A stretch of 24,004 bases of DNA from UBA7867 sp964579205 (GCA_964579205.1 CAZOFH010000014.1:1-24004); one strand, 5' to 3'. Shown: positions 6,302-15,033, numbered from the stretch's first letter. The notes: generated from the sequence alone by a model not told the origin. A program made the numbers and translations.

Positions 6302-7294
6302 TTATTTTTTATCCTTGATATATGATAACGGCGCGATGCTTTTTGCTATCTGAGCCCCATCAATTACACTATTACTACCTATCACCAAATTATCTGCCAA
6401 AATCGCGTTTTTTATCACACAATTAGGGTAAATAGTGCAATTTTGCCCTATTTTACTGCCAATTATAGTGCAATTTGCGTAAATTGTGGTGAATTTACCA
6501 ATTTCAGAATATGCGTCAATGCAAGTATTATTTGGACAAATAATATTCACCCCACTACCAATATGGCGAGCATTAATTATATTTTGCATAATTCGCTGAC
6601 TTTCGCAAAGTTCTGATAAAGTATTCGTGCTTGGCAAATAAAAATCGGCATTATTTTTGACAAAACTAGTGATTTTGTGATGATTTTGAGCAAAAATTTT
6701 GACCAAATCGGTCACATAATACTCATTTTGCGCATTATCACAAGTCAAATTATAAATATATTTTTGCAAAGTTTGGTTGTCAAAACAGTAAATTCCGAGG
6801 TTTTTCTCGGCAATTTTTAGGTCTTTTACCCCACAATCACGCGCCTCAACAATATCTACAATTTTACCAAATCTGCGTTTTATGCGCCCAAAATGCTGAT
6901 TTTGAGGCAAAATTCCAGTAAAAATCGACATTTTTGCGTCATTTAGGTACAGTATTTGCTTTATAGCATCAGAGGATACTATAGGTCCGTCGCCATTAAT
7001 CAGTAACACCCGCCCGTCAAAATCAGCGAATTTTTTGCACGCACAAGCGAAAGCATCCCCCGTGCCACGCGGTGTGGGCTGTATTACGATTTGAGTGTCG
7101 CTCGGCAAAAGTGGCGCAATTTCTTGCGAATTTGCACCCAAAACAACGAATTTTTGATAAAAATCAATATTTTTTAACTCATCAAAAATATAACTCAAAA
7201 CAGGCTTGTGGCATATTGGCGCCAAAACTTTACTAGTTTTTAGCGCCATTCGACTCCCTCGACCGCCCGCCAAAATTACCGCAATACACTCCAT
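6302..7294 (-). CDS. glmU: UDP-GlcNAc pyrophosphorylase half of a split GlmU, with a truncated beta-helix
   Basis: Predicted to join UTP and GlcNAc-1-phosphate into UDP-GlcNAc for peptidoglycan and teichoic acid synthesis. The 330-residue protein opens with VILAGGRGSRM (7-16), then SKVLAPI (21-27), PRGTGDAF (75-82), GDGP (101-104, carrying the metal-binding Asp), IVEARD (148-153), NLGIY (165-169) and EYYVTDLV (191-198): the full GlmU nucleotidyltransferase signature. Residues 246-315 are hexapeptide repeats (CPNNTCID, SEIGKFTTIYAN, SKIGQNCTIYPNCVI) matching the start of the GlmU left-handed beta-helix, but the chain stops before the acetyltransferase active site. Normal GlmU is about 450-460 residues in one chain. 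The start at 7294 follows a GAGGG site and the conserved motif; it lies 10 bp behind the acetyltransferase half gene. Confidence 0.85.
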   Translation of the reverse strand: MECIAVILAGGRGSRMALKTSKVLAPICHKPVLSYIFDELKNIDFYQKFVVLGANSQEIAPLLPSDTQIVIQPTPRGTGDAFACACKKFADFDGRVLLINGDGPIVSSDAIKQILYLNDAKMSIFTGILPQNQHFGRIKRRFGKIVDIVEARDCGVKDLKIAEKNLGIYCFDNQTLQKYIYNLTCDNAQNEYYVTDLVKIFAQNHHKITSFVKNNADFYLPSTNTLSELCESQRIMQNIINARHIGSGVNIICPNNTCIDAYSEIGKFTTIYANCTIIGSKIGQNCTIYPNCVIKNAILADNLVIGSNSVIDGAQIAKSIAPLSYIKDKK

Positions 7295-7304
7295 CACTAC
7301 CCTC

Positions 7305-7895
7305 TTATTTTTTGTTTTTTTTGATACCAATTTCGCTTTTTCTCTCGGGTAGAAAAAATGAATTTGGAGGCAAGTCTTTATCAACCGTCGCACCAGCACA
7401 AATGTAGCAATTTTTACCGATTTTTATAGGCGCGATCAAATTGGTATTACACCCCACAAAACAGTCATTTTCTATTATTGTTTTTTGCTTAATTTTACCA
7501 TTAAAATTGGCGGTTATTACCCCGCAACCAATATTACAGCCTGCCCCCAAAAATGTGTCACCTATGTAGGATAGATGCGAAATTTTGCAGTTATCCCCCA
7601 CAAAACTAGCCTTTATCTCGCAAAAATTGCCAATTTTGACATTATTACCAATTACCGTTTTTGGGCGAATATGAGCACTAGGGCCGAGCACCACATTATC
7701 CCCAATTTGCGATTGTTCTACAAAATTATTAGGCAAAATCGTGCAATTTTTGCCTATTTTTGCACCATTTTTTATATAATTATTTGGATAAATAATTGTA
7801 CCTTCTCCAATCTCAACAAATGGCTCAATATAGGTATTATTTTTATCAATTATTGTCACATTTTTTGCGGTTTTTTTTGATAATATTTTCCTCAT
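7305..7895 (-). CDS. Glucosamine-1-phosphate acetyltransferase half of a split GlmU (left-handed beta-helix)
   Basis: A 196-residue hexapeptide-repeat protein corresponding to the whole C-terminal domain of GlmU, which acetylates GlcN-1-P from acetyl-CoA. Active-site positions known from E. coli GlmU have counterparts: Arg77 in AHIRP, Lys95 in EIKAS, His107 and Tyr110 in SHLSYIGD, Asn121 in NIGCG, ANFNG (129-133) and Lys138 in KQKTII. The first 70 residues (NNTYIEPFVEIGEGTIIYPN onward) repeat the same beta-helix section found at the end of the neighbouring uridyltransferase gene, so the split is not a simple break of one gene. Its ATG overlaps the stop of the YkvI-like gene (ATGA) and a GAGGAG site lies within that gene's end. 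An alternative is a stand-alone sugar acetyltransferase, but the GlmU-specific motifs argue against it. Confidence 0.82.
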   Translation of the reverse strand: MRKILSKKTAKNVTIIDKNNTYIEPFVEIGEGTIIYPNNYIKNGAKIGKNCTILPNNFVEQSQIGDNVVLGPSAHIRPKTVIGNNVKIGNFCEIKASFVGDNCKISHLSYIGDTFLGAGCNIGCGVITANFNGKIKQKTIIENDCFVGCNTNLIAPIKIGKNCYICAGATVDKDLPPNSFFLPERKSEIGIKKNKK

Positions 7896-8950
7896 ATACT
7901 CCTCGCTTTTCTACGCAATTTTCTTTCATAAAAAACCATTCGCAGCATAAATAAAATTCCGAACACCCCCATCACAGGATAACAATAACTCACAATTACG
8001 CCGAACCCCAACCCCGAGATTAAAAGACATAAAATACTCACCAAAACTGTTGAAATTTTATATGATTTGATATATTTTTTGAGCCAAATCGAAATTGTAT
8101 AAATTAGCGATACCGCCGTTGTCAAAATTCCGAGCCAGACTACTAGCAGTGTTGCCGTGCCAAATGTATGGCTCACTGATTTTGAAATGTACACGAGCGG
8201 CATATCTGACATCGAACTATACGGATTGAGATAAATTGATATCACCATACCGACTAGGCAAATGACCATAAAAATCGCGCCCAACAGCGCCCCCCATAGA
8301 TTGGCTCTACTGCTATGCTCCCTACCCAATCGTGCGAAGATAAATCCAGCAAAATACAGGTTGCTGCACACATACAGCACACAAAAGAACACCGCACTAA
8401 ATAACCTATCAGTACCGTCAACGAGCGGCACAGCAAAGCCGTTTGAATTTGACAGACAAAAACCGAACGCAATGGCAATGACGACAACCAAAAACGGAAC
8501 GACCAGCAGATTGACCTTGACCATTTTTTGAAAGCCCATCCAACTCACCAAAATCGCGATAATTGCGGTAAAAACACTCGCATAACGATAAAGAGAAGTG
8601 TCTAGCACGATATCAAAGAGCGAATTTGCGCCAGCGAACATTGCTGATAGCAATATAATATTGCTGATTATAAAGATAATTTCGCCGACTTTTCCACACT
8701 TGCCGAATAGTTTTTGGTTCATTTGCTGCACTGATTCGATACCGTTGCGCTTACCAAATTCCAAAAAACGATATCCGAGCGCAAACAACAAAAATCCAGC
8801 GAGCAATATCAGCGGAAAGCAGACCCAACCAAATTGCGCAAAGTAAAACCACACCTCTTTACCACTCGCAAAACCAGCACCAACAACCGAGCCAAACATC
8901 ACCGCGCCAACAACCAAACTTTGACCAAAAACGCTCTTTTTTTGCGTCAT
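7892..8950 (-). CDS. YkvI-like membrane protein (APC/LeuT-fold transporter relative)
   Basis: A 352-residue polytopic membrane protein with about ten hydrophobic segments. Near the N-terminus it has FGSVVGAGFASGKEVWFYFAQFG (about 19-41, quoted in two parts: GSVVGAGFASG and KEVWFYFAQFG), the hallmark of the uncharacterised YkvI family (COG3949), related to LeuT-fold amino-acid and cation symporters. The unwound glycine-rich first helix fits a substrate site. Substrate unknown. I chose the ATG at 8950, with AGAGG about six bases upstream, over an in-frame GTG at 8956 that abuts that site. The gene sits 10 bp behind the TPR gene and overlaps the acetyltransferase gene by 4 bp, so it is co-transcribed with the GlmU halves; a link to amino sugar or wall precursors is only inference. 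Confidence 0.8.
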   Translation of the reverse strand: MTQKKSVFGQSLVVGAVMFGSVVGAGFASGKEVWFYFAQFGWVCFPLILLAGFLLFALGYRFLEFGKRNGIESVQQMNQKLFGKCGKVGEIIFIISNIILLSAMFAGANSLFDIVLDTSLYRYASVFTAIIAILVSWMGFQKMVKVNLLVVPFLVVVIAIAFGFCLSNSNGFAVPLVDGTDRLFSAVFFCVLYVCSNLYFAGFIFARLGREHSSRANLWGALLGAIFMVICLVGMVISIYLNPYSSMSDMPLVYISKSVSHTFGTATLLVVWLGILTTAVSLIYTISIWLKKYIKSYKISTVLVSILCLLISGLGFGVIVSYCYPVMGVFGILFMLRMVFYERKLRRKARSI

Positions 8951-8960
8951 TTGCACCTCT

Positions 8961-10550
8961 TTACAACAAATTTAGGCATTTTATCGCCTTTTCGACCTCG
9001 TTTTTGGGAGTATCAAAGTATATGCAAGCCTGCTCCAGAATTTGCTTATTTTCGCAAAAATACAAACAACTTATCAGATTTTCAGTAAACGGAAAATCAA
9101 TGTTTTCTAGCGTTTTTCCTTTCAATTTTTGATTAATTTTATCCAAATTCACACTCAGATTGCTTATTTCCGCATAAGCAACCGCCCCGCAATATCCCTG
9201 CCGCAAAGTCTGATTGCTCGCCAAATAGGACGGAATTCTGAATTTAAAACTGTGGTAATGCATATTGTGAGTAAAATCTACAGATTTTAGCGCCCCTCCA
9301 GACAATGCGTATTTGGTCAAATAGAATTTTTGCCGCGAGCCGATGCGCAACGTCAATAATAACTTATTATAAAAAGAAACTATTGATTTTGAGTGCGAAT
9401 TTGCGATTTTATGCGCAATTTGAGGGATAAAATGAGTATTTTTGAGCGTTAAACACCATTCAATATCATTTGCCAAGCACAGCGAAGTCTCAAATATCCC
9501 CTCGAAATTCTGCAAATTTATCGTTTCATAGATAAAATTCATCTTTTCTTGCCCTGTTTTTTGCGGAATTGCAGTAGAAATTTGCAGATTTTTCTCTTGA
9601 TTACCATTGATTATCTCATAAAAAATGTTTAGCGTCGGGTTTTCGATATCAATCCACCTAGCGCGCCCCAAATAATACAGCGCCTCCTTGTGATTTTGCA
9701 AATTGTAATAGCAAATCGCCACAAAAAGTAGTATTTTTGTGTTAAATTCATCATTTTTGAGTATTTTTTGGTAATTTTCTATCGCTTTTGCGTAATTTCC
9801 GCACTTGGCATAAATATTTGCCACTGTCTCCAATTCACCATTTGTTAGCGACAAATTCTGTAATTTCTCTAGATTTTTCTCCAAACTAATAAAATCATCA
9901 TCAATAAGACTAATATTCGCCAAAACTAGCAAAGCGCCCACATTTTCCCTATCAAAACGCAATATTCCGCGCAAAATCTCACGCGCTTGATTGCATTCAC
10001 CTTTTTGCACCAAAATATCGCAGTAAATTACCTGATAATTCAAGTCGTTATTTTGTAGGCTAGGCAAAATTTCTTCTAGCGCTTGGTCATACTTCTTTTG
10101 CTTGATTAATGCACGAATTGCTGCAAAAACATCAATTTTTGCGCTATTTTTCATCATTTCTTCACGAATACAGTGACACCATTCCAAGACGGCGCCGACC
10201 AAAGTCTTCTCACGCCCCCAATCCAGCACTTGAGCAAAATACTTTACTGCCAGCGAATACCGCTTCAGTTTAACCAAATTTTTGCCGATACAAAAATATG
10301 CATTTGCACGCGTTTCTGGAATTTTGACCGCACGAAAAGCATACTCGCAACTCAAGACATTTAGCCCCATTTCAAAATACACTTGGCTAAGCAACAGATT
10401 AATCGACTGCTTGTCAATGCGTGTTTTTGAATAATTAATTGCGCTGCGACCAGCATCCAACGCACCCAAATAATCCCCCTCACCTAGGCGCGTGTCAAAC
10501 AAATTGAGATAGTATGATAGCGAATATTTTAACTGAATAATTTTGCCCAT
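8961..10550 (-). CDS. TPR-repeat protein of unknown function
   Basis: About 529 residues, no signal peptide, largely helical with tetratricopeptide repeats. Clear repeat units are ANAYFCIGKNLVKLKRYSLA (early), NVGALLVLANISL, LETVANIYAKCGNYAKAIENY and KILLFVAICYYNLQNHKEAL (middle). Residues beyond about 330 are less repetitive and end in a small helical tail (FDTPKNEVEKAIKCLNLL). Such proteins are scaffolds; no enzymatic motif is visible. The frame is open to a GTG at 10613, but that codon overlaps its own AGG and would add an atypical Phe/Tyr-rich start, so I prefer the ATG at 10550, even though the ribosome site there is weak. It is the first gene of the unit leading to the YkvI-like protein and the GlmU halves. 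Confidence 0.75.
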   Translation of the reverse strand: MGKIIQLKYSLSYYLNLFDTRLGEGDYLGALDAGRSAINYSKTRIDKQSINLLLSQVYFEMGLNVLSCEYAFRAVKIPETRANAYFCIGKNLVKLKRYSLAVKYFAQVLDWGREKTLVGAVLEWCHCIREEMMKNSAKIDVFAAIRALIKQKKYDQALEEILPSLQNNDLNYQVIYCDILVQKGECNQAREILRGILRFDRENVGALLVLANISLIDDDFISLEKNLEKLQNLSLTNGELETVANIYAKCGNYAKAIENYQKILKNDEFNTKILLFVAICYYNLQNHKEALYYLGRARWIDIENPTLNIFYEIINGNQEKNLQISTAIPQKTGQEKMNFIYETINLQNFEGIFETSLCLANDIEWCLTLKNTHFIPQIAHKIANSHSKSIVSFYNKLLLTLRIGSRQKFYLTKYALSGGALKSVDFTHNMHYHSFKFRIPSYLASNQTLRQGYCGAVAYAEISNLSVNLDKINQKLKGKTLENIDFPFTENLISCLYFCENKQILEQACIYFDTPKNEVEKAIKCLNLL

Positions 10551-10623
10551 ACAATAGGTTATGAGCAAAAAAACTAAATAATGATATCGAAAATAAAAAG
10601 AAAAAAACGCCACCTATTGAGTA

Positions 10624-10650
10624 CAAAAAAATGCGAGATAATCGCAATTT
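10624..10650 (-). terminator. Terminator of the dnaG-rpoD operon
   Basis: On the minus strand TGCGA (10646-10642), 5-nt loop, TCGCA (10636-10632), flanked by A-rich and T-rich stretches and followed by a T tract. It lies about 40 bp behind the stop of the zinc ribbon gene. Confidence 0.6.
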
Positions 10651-10692
10651 TATGCAGGTAAGTTGCGTTTTTATGTAGGTATATTGCGTTTT
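10651..10692. repeat. Two-copy 21-bp tandem repeat
   Basis: 10651-10671 and 10672-10692 match at 18 of 21 positions (TATGYAGGTA...TTGCGTTTT). The terminator sequence next to them looks like a third, degenerate unit on the minus strand. It lies between the zinc ribbon gene's stop and its terminator. Confidence 0.65.
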
Positions 10693-11390
10693 TATTTCTT
10701 TTGATATATTATACGGTGACAGTTTTCACACTCGACAATACCGTCTTTGTTGAGGATATCTAGGCGAGCATTCGCTAACGGAGTCGAACAAATCGCGCAG
10801 CAATTATTGGTCAGCGGCACCAAAATCGGGAACTTGTGATCCTCCCTAAGTTCTTGATAGCGCGTCATAATTTTAGGATTGACTTGCTTTTTGAGTTCTT
10901 CCATTTCAGCCAAAATCTTGGCACGCTCGGCGTTGTCCTTTTCTTCAAGCGCGTTGAATTTGTTTAGGCTTGATTTGTACTTATTTTTGCAGTCCACACC
11001 CTGATTTTTTGTCTTGTCAAAATTGGCAACCATCTGATTGATTTTGATAGACAAATTTTTGATATCCTTGCCCAAGGAAAGCAGGCTACCGATTTCTGAT
11101 TTGATTTGTGCTTCTTTCTCGCGGAGTTGCTCGACAGATTTTTGACTAAAATCCTCTTTTTTGAGACTGTTTAACTTCTCCGTCTTTTTTGCATAAGCCG
11201 CCTTTAATTTTTCAAACTCAGCAATCAAATTACCAGCATCAGCCTCGAGCGACACCAATTTGTTTTGCGCCTGTTTGACCTGCTCAACCAAAGTGTTGAC
11301 TTCCTTTTTCTCGTTACTATTCTCCAACTCCTTGTTTAGTTTTACCAAAGCAGCGTCTTTTTGCTGATACAATAAAATTTCTTTTAGCAT
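10692..11390 (-). CDS. Coiled-coil protein with C4 zinc ribbon (COG1579 family)
   Basis: A 232-residue cytosolic protein. Residues about 5-170 are strongly charged, Lys/Glu/Leu-rich coiled coil; the C-terminal 45 residues form a zinc ribbon with CAIC and, about 25 residues later, CENC, followed by RIIY. This layout is that of the COG1579 family, commonly found next to sigma-A and TrmK genes in Gram-positive bacteria. Molecular role is poorly known; nucleic-acid binding or a scaffold role is often suggested. The start at 11390 is preferred over an in-frame ATG nine bases upstream because AAAGGA lies eight bases before it but touches the other. It overlaps the trmK stop by 7 bp and ends the operon. 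Confidence 0.88.
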   Translation of the reverse strand: MLKEILLYQQKDAALVKLNKELENSNEKKEVNTLVEQVKQAQNKLVSLEADAGNLIAEFEKLKAAYAKKTEKLNSLKKEDFSQKSVEQLREKEAQIKSEIGSLLSLGKDIKNLSIKINQMVANFDKTKNQGVDCKNKYKSSLNKFNALEEKDNAERAKILAEMEELKKQVNPKIMTRYQELREDHKFPILVPLTNNCCAICSTPLANARLDILNKDGIVECENCHRIIYQKK

Positions 11391-12046
11391 TTTGCACATC
11401 CTTTTATGTTCTCACATTCCTGCTTGAACTGTGTTAATTCATTAAATTTTGAGTTAAAAACATCGATTTTTGATAAAATTTGGTTCGTTTTTGCAATTTT
11501 TGTATCCAACCACCGCTGAAAATCCGTTTCAGAATAACTCGCTTCAATCGCGCCGAAGCGCAACTGGCGGTCGGTCAAAACTTGTTCCCCCGCCTCAGCC
11601 TTGAGCAGCAGATAAAATTTTCTGTCAAAAATCATCCTATCTACGGTAATTTTGTAACCCAACGAATTCAGCAACTTACGCACTTTATCAAAGTCGCGCA
11701 TTGGTTGCAAAACGAGCATCGGTCTACTCTCGCGGCAATCAAGGTATCGGGACAGGATTTTGCAAATCTCGTTGCCGCCCATCCCGGCAATCAGCACTTG
11801 GTCAAAATCTCGGTCGAGAGGCAAGCCGTCCAAAACCATACAGGTTGCGCGGGCGCTCAGCCCAAAATCAGCCAGCAGCCGCTCGGTCTTCGCCAGACTC
11901 GGCGCACTGATATCGGTCGCGAACAAGTGGCGGGTCAAATTTTGCTGCAGCAGATACAGTGACAAAATCCCGTGGTCGCACCCGACATCCGCCGTGACAT
12001 CGACACGCTCTAGCAGTTTCGCGAGCGCTAGTTGCCTATTGGTCAT
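11384..12046 (-). CDS. trmK: tRNA (adenine(22)-N1)-methyltransferase TrmK
   Basis: Methylates A22 in the D-loop of certain tRNAs using S-adenosylmethionine. The 220-residue chain has the Rossmann SAM motif ADVGCDHGILSLYL (about 20-33), FATDIS for the ribose-binding acidic residue (about 43-48) and the TrmK-typical AGMGGNEI (about 87-94), then QPMRDFDKVRKLL and a helical C-terminal part as in the Bacillus enzyme. The ATG at 12046 is chosen because AAAGGA precedes it by eight bases; in-frame TTG codons upstream lack support. It overlaps the rpoD end by 11 bp and the zinc ribbon gene by 7 bp. The Nif3-like gene that often sits behind trmK in Firmicutes is absent here. Confidence 0.93.
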   Translation of the reverse strand: MTNRQLALAKLLERVDVTADVGCDHGILSLYLLQQNLTRHLFATDISAPSLAKTERLLADFGLSARATCMVLDGLPLDRDFDQVLIAGMGGNEICKILSRYLDCRESRPMLVLQPMRDFDKVRKLLNSLGYKITVDRMIFDRKFYLLLKAEAGEQVLTDRQLRFGAIEASYSETDFQRWLDTKIAKTNQILSKIDVFNSKFNELTQFKQECENIKGCAKC

Positions 12047-13100
12047 CAACAAAATCCTTTAGCCTCTTGCTGCGGCTAGGGTTGCGCAATTTTTTGAGGG
12101 CTTTCGCCTCAATTTGGCGAATACGCTCACGAGTGACATTAAACTCCTTTCCAACCTCCTCAAGAGTACGAGGATGAGCATCGTCCAGGCCGTAGCGCAG
12201 CCTGATGACCTTTTGTTCACGCGGCGTCAGCGTCTCGATAACTGCCAAAAGTTGCTCTTTGAGCATCATTTGGATAACATTCTCTGACGGAGACTTGGCA
12301 TTCTCGTCCTCGACAAAGTCATAAAACTCACTGTCGCCCTCTTCACCCGTCGGAGTCTCCAGACTAGTAGGCTCGAGCGCGATTTTGCGAATTTCACTCA
12401 CCTTGTCTTCGGTCAAGCCCATCGCCTCGGCGATTTCCGCCTCGGTAGGCTCTCTACCCAACTTTTGCCACAGCATACGAGTCACACGCCCCAAGCGGTT
12501 AATCGTCTCGACCATATGCACAGGGATACGAATGGTGCGGGCTTGGTCAGCCATCGCGCGGCTAATCGCCTGACGAATCCACCACGTGCCGTATGTACTA
12601 AAATGGAATCCGCGGCGGTAGTCAAAACGCTCGACCGCCTTGATTAGACCCATATTACCCTCTTGAATAAGGTCGCTAAACGACATCCCTGTGCGCCCCA
12701 AAAATCTCTTGGCAATGCTGACGACCAGACGCAAGTTTGACTCAATCAACTTTTGCTTGGCAGTTTCATCGCCGTCCATCATACGCTTGCCCAACTCAAT
12801 CTCCTGCTCAGGAGTCAGCAAATCCACCTTGCCGATATCCTTGAAATACATTTTGACAGGATCGTTGATATTGGCTTGGTTCATCATATGCTCGACATCG
12901 ATTTCATCCGTATCGTCGCGAGTGACATCCACGCCCTCAGACTCCAAATACTTCATCGCGATTTCGATTTCTTCTGCATTAGCCTCGACCTTCATCAGAC
13001 GATTGTATACATCGTCCTCCGAAATCGAGCCTTTTTTGCTCCCGATAATCGCAAGTTTTTCACACTCTTTCTTTATTTCATCTCTCAAAACTATATCCAT
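12036..13100 (-). CDS. rpoD: Primary RNA polymerase sigma factor (sigma-70/SigA)
   Basis: Directs RNA polymerase to housekeeping promoters. At 354 residues it has the compact Firmicutes SigA layout: a short acidic region 1.1 (1-65), region 1.2 (DPVKMYFKDIGKVDLLTPEQ), region 2 with SDLIQEGNMGLIKAVERFDY and STYGTWWIRQAI (-10 recognition and melting), region 3 with IRIPVHMVETINR, and region 4 ending in TLEEVGKEFNVTRERIRQIE (helix-turn-helix for the -35) and NPSRSKRLKDF. Region 2.4 reads FHFSTYGTWWIRQ where most SigA proteins have FKFSTYATWWIRQ; these are small deviations in a very conserved stretch. GGAGG lies just before the ATG. It starts 10 bp behind dnaG, so dnaG, rpoD, trmK and the zinc ribbon gene form one operon. 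Confidence 0.97.
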   Translation of the reverse strand: MDIVLRDEIKKECEKLAIIGSKKGSISEDDVYNRLMKVEANAEEIEIAMKYLESEGVDVTRDDTDEIDVEHMMNQANINDPVKMYFKDIGKVDLLTPEQEIELGKRMMDGDETAKQKLIESNLRLVVSIAKRFLGRTGMSFSDLIQEGNMGLIKAVERFDYRRGFHFSTYGTWWIRQAISRAMADQARTIRIPVHMVETINRLGRVTRMLWQKLGREPTEAEIAEAMGLTEDKVSEIRKIALEPTSLETPTGEEGDSEFYDFVEDENAKSPSENVIQMMLKEQLLAVIETLTPREQKVIRLRYGLDDAHPRTLEEVGKEFNVTRERIRQIEAKALKKLRNPSRSKRLKDFVDDQ

Positions 13101-13110
13101 TTTTCCTCCA

Positions 13111-15033
13111 TCACCTACGAGATTTTTTACTCATAAGATTGATATTTGTTACATATTTTTGACTCAAAACTTCGGACTGCGTCCTAATTTGCTCCAATTC
13201 CTTGGTCAATTCGATAAATTTTTGCATTGCATCGTTCCTTGCCTCTGCGTCGGTAGCGGTCGCACAAAGCGCCTGCTGCCGCTCACTCTCGAGTTTTGTC
13301 TTGCGCTGTTTATTCTTGAGCAAGTACGACTCAAAAGTAATTTCGGGCAGCGGGTCGAGCAAAAATTCGTAATTAACAGCCTCTTTGAGTAGGGGTGTCG
13401 ACTGGTCGACATCCATCAGGCTATACAGCCCGCTAATACTCGGACGCGCACCACTCGCAATAGTGCTACGAATGTACTCAAAAGCCTCTTGCAACCCGCT
13501 ATCGGTAAAATGCAAGCCGCCGAGCGCCTCGTCAAACGGCAGGCAATACGGCTTGTTGTACAATAGGCTAGCAATAATATACAAATCGGCGAGGTCAAAA
13601 CCGTCTTTTTTGACTTCTTGAGGGGCTTTTGGCGCCTCACCCGCCTGCTCATCAATACTCGTTTCGCGGTCGCGCTCCCAAAAAGGCAACTCACTGCCAG
13701 CGAGTTTGCTCAAATCCTCACGCAAAATATCCAGCGGCGTGCCAGAATATTTTTTGATGAGTTCGAGGTAAATATCCTGCTCTGATTTGTTGTCGAGAGC
13801 GTTGATTACCACCAGCGCCTCGTGAATAAATTTGGTCTTTTGCATACGGTTGCCGAGGTCAAAATTCTCCGCAACGGTCTTTATCTTAAACTCGATACCG
13901 TCTGTCGCGGCATCTACGATTTGACGCATTGCATCTGCGCCGCGCGCTTTCAAAAATTCGTCAGGATCCATCCCGTCTGAGATAGCGCCGACCTTGACAT
14001 TCAGCCCGCCACTCCGCAAAACGTCGATACTGCGAAGAGTCGCCTTTTTGCCCGCGCCGTCACCATCTAGCAGCAGCACGATATCCTCGGTAAACTGCCT
14101 GAGTTTGCGCGCATGGATGGGCGTAATCGCTGTACCGAGACACGCCACAGCGTTGCCAAAGCCGAACTGATGCATACTGATGACATCGATTTGCCCCTCG
14201 ACGATGATAATATTCTTGAGCCCGCCAAAATCCTTGTTATTTTTGCGCGCCTCGTCACGCTCTTTTTTGATGAGATTGATGCCGAAAATCACCTCAGATT
14301 TGTTGAAAACGGGCGACGAAGAAGTGTTTTTGTACTTCGCCCCGTCACGATTCTCTAGCATTCGTGCAGAAAATCCAATCACATTACCGTCTTTGTCGAT
14401 AATCGGGAAAGTGAGCCGCTTTGTAAACGAGTCATATTTCAGCCCTTTTTCGCTAATGCTCAGCAAACCCGCTTTCTTCAAAATCTCATCGCTAAAGCCC
14501 TTTTGCCGCAAATGATTGAGCAAACCGCTATAATCCAAACTACAGCCCAAGCCGAATTTACGGACAAATTCTGTACTAATCTGTCGTTTCTGAATATAGG
14601 CGACCGCGAGCCGAGCCTGCTGGTGGTCAGTATACAAATTTTTGTGATAATATAACCCCGCCTCTCTCAATGCGGACAAAATCTCGTCACGCTCTTTCTT
14701 TTTGCGTGCAATCTGGTCTTGGTCAACGTCCTTAAACTCGGGCATCGGCATATTGGCAGCGTTCGCCAGCCGCTCCACCGCCTCGACAAAGCCCATATTC
14801 TCGTACTTGCGCACGAATTTTATCACATCTCCGCTCTCTTTGCACCCGAAACAGTGATAACTCTGACTCTCGGGGTAGACAAAAAACGATGGCGTCTTTT
14901 CGTGATGAAACGGACAGCAGCCCGACATCTCGCGACCGTTCTTTTTGAGCGGAACATAGCGCCCGATGATATCCACGATATCGCAACGGGATTTGAGTTC
15001 GTTGAGCCAATCTACATTAAAAAACTTCGCCAT
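13111..15033 (-). CDS. dnaG: DNA primase
   Basis: Makes RNA primers at the replication fork, acting with DnaB helicase. The 640-residue protein starts with the CHC2 zinc-binding domain (Cys40, His43, Cys61, Cys64 in CCPFHHEKTPSF and YHCFGC), then the RNA polymerase core, then a Toprim fold with IIVEGQIDVISMHQFG (catalytic Glu, about 275) and LLLDGDGAGKKA (about 315) followed by DGMDPDEFLK for metal binding. The C-terminal part is helical, as expected for the DnaB-interacting region, and poorly conserved. AAGGAGG lies six bases before the ATG. First gene of the macromolecular-synthesis operon, with a promoter and dyad upstream. Confidence 0.97.
   Translation of the reverse strand: MAKFFNVDWLNELKSRCDIVDIIGRYVPLKKNGREMSGCCPFHHEKTPSFFVYPESQSYHCFGCKESGDVIKFVRKYENMGFVEAVERLANAANMPMPEFKDVDQDQIARKKKERDEILSALREAGLYYHKNLYTDHQQARLAVAYIQKRQISTEFVRKFGLGCSLDYSGLLNHLRQKGFSDEILKKAGLLSISEKGLKYDSFTKRLTFPIIDKDGNVIGFSARMLENRDGAKYKNTSSSPVFNKSEVIFGINLIKKERDEARKNNKDFGGLKNIIIVEGQIDVISMHQFGFGNAVACLGTAITPIHARKLRQFTEDIVLLLDGDGAGKKATLRSIDVLRSGGLNVKVGAISDGMDPDEFLKARGADAMRQIVDAATDGIEFKIKTVAENFDLGNRMQKTKFIHEALVVINALDNKSEQDIYLELIKKYSGTPLDILREDLSKLAGSELPFWERDRETSIDEQAGEAPKAPQEVKKDGFDLADLYIIASLLYNKPYCLPFDEALGGLHFTDSGLQEAFEYIRSTIASGARPSISGLYSLMDVDQSTPLLKEAVNYEFLLDPLPEITFESYLLKNKQRKTKLESERQQALCATATDAEARNDAMQKFIELTKELEQIRTQSEVLSQKYVTNINLMSKKSRR

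Noticed and set aside
12691..13392. 233-codon open frame on the plus strand
   Set aside because: Antisense to rpoD and the end of dnaG, no family resemblance and no ribosome site.
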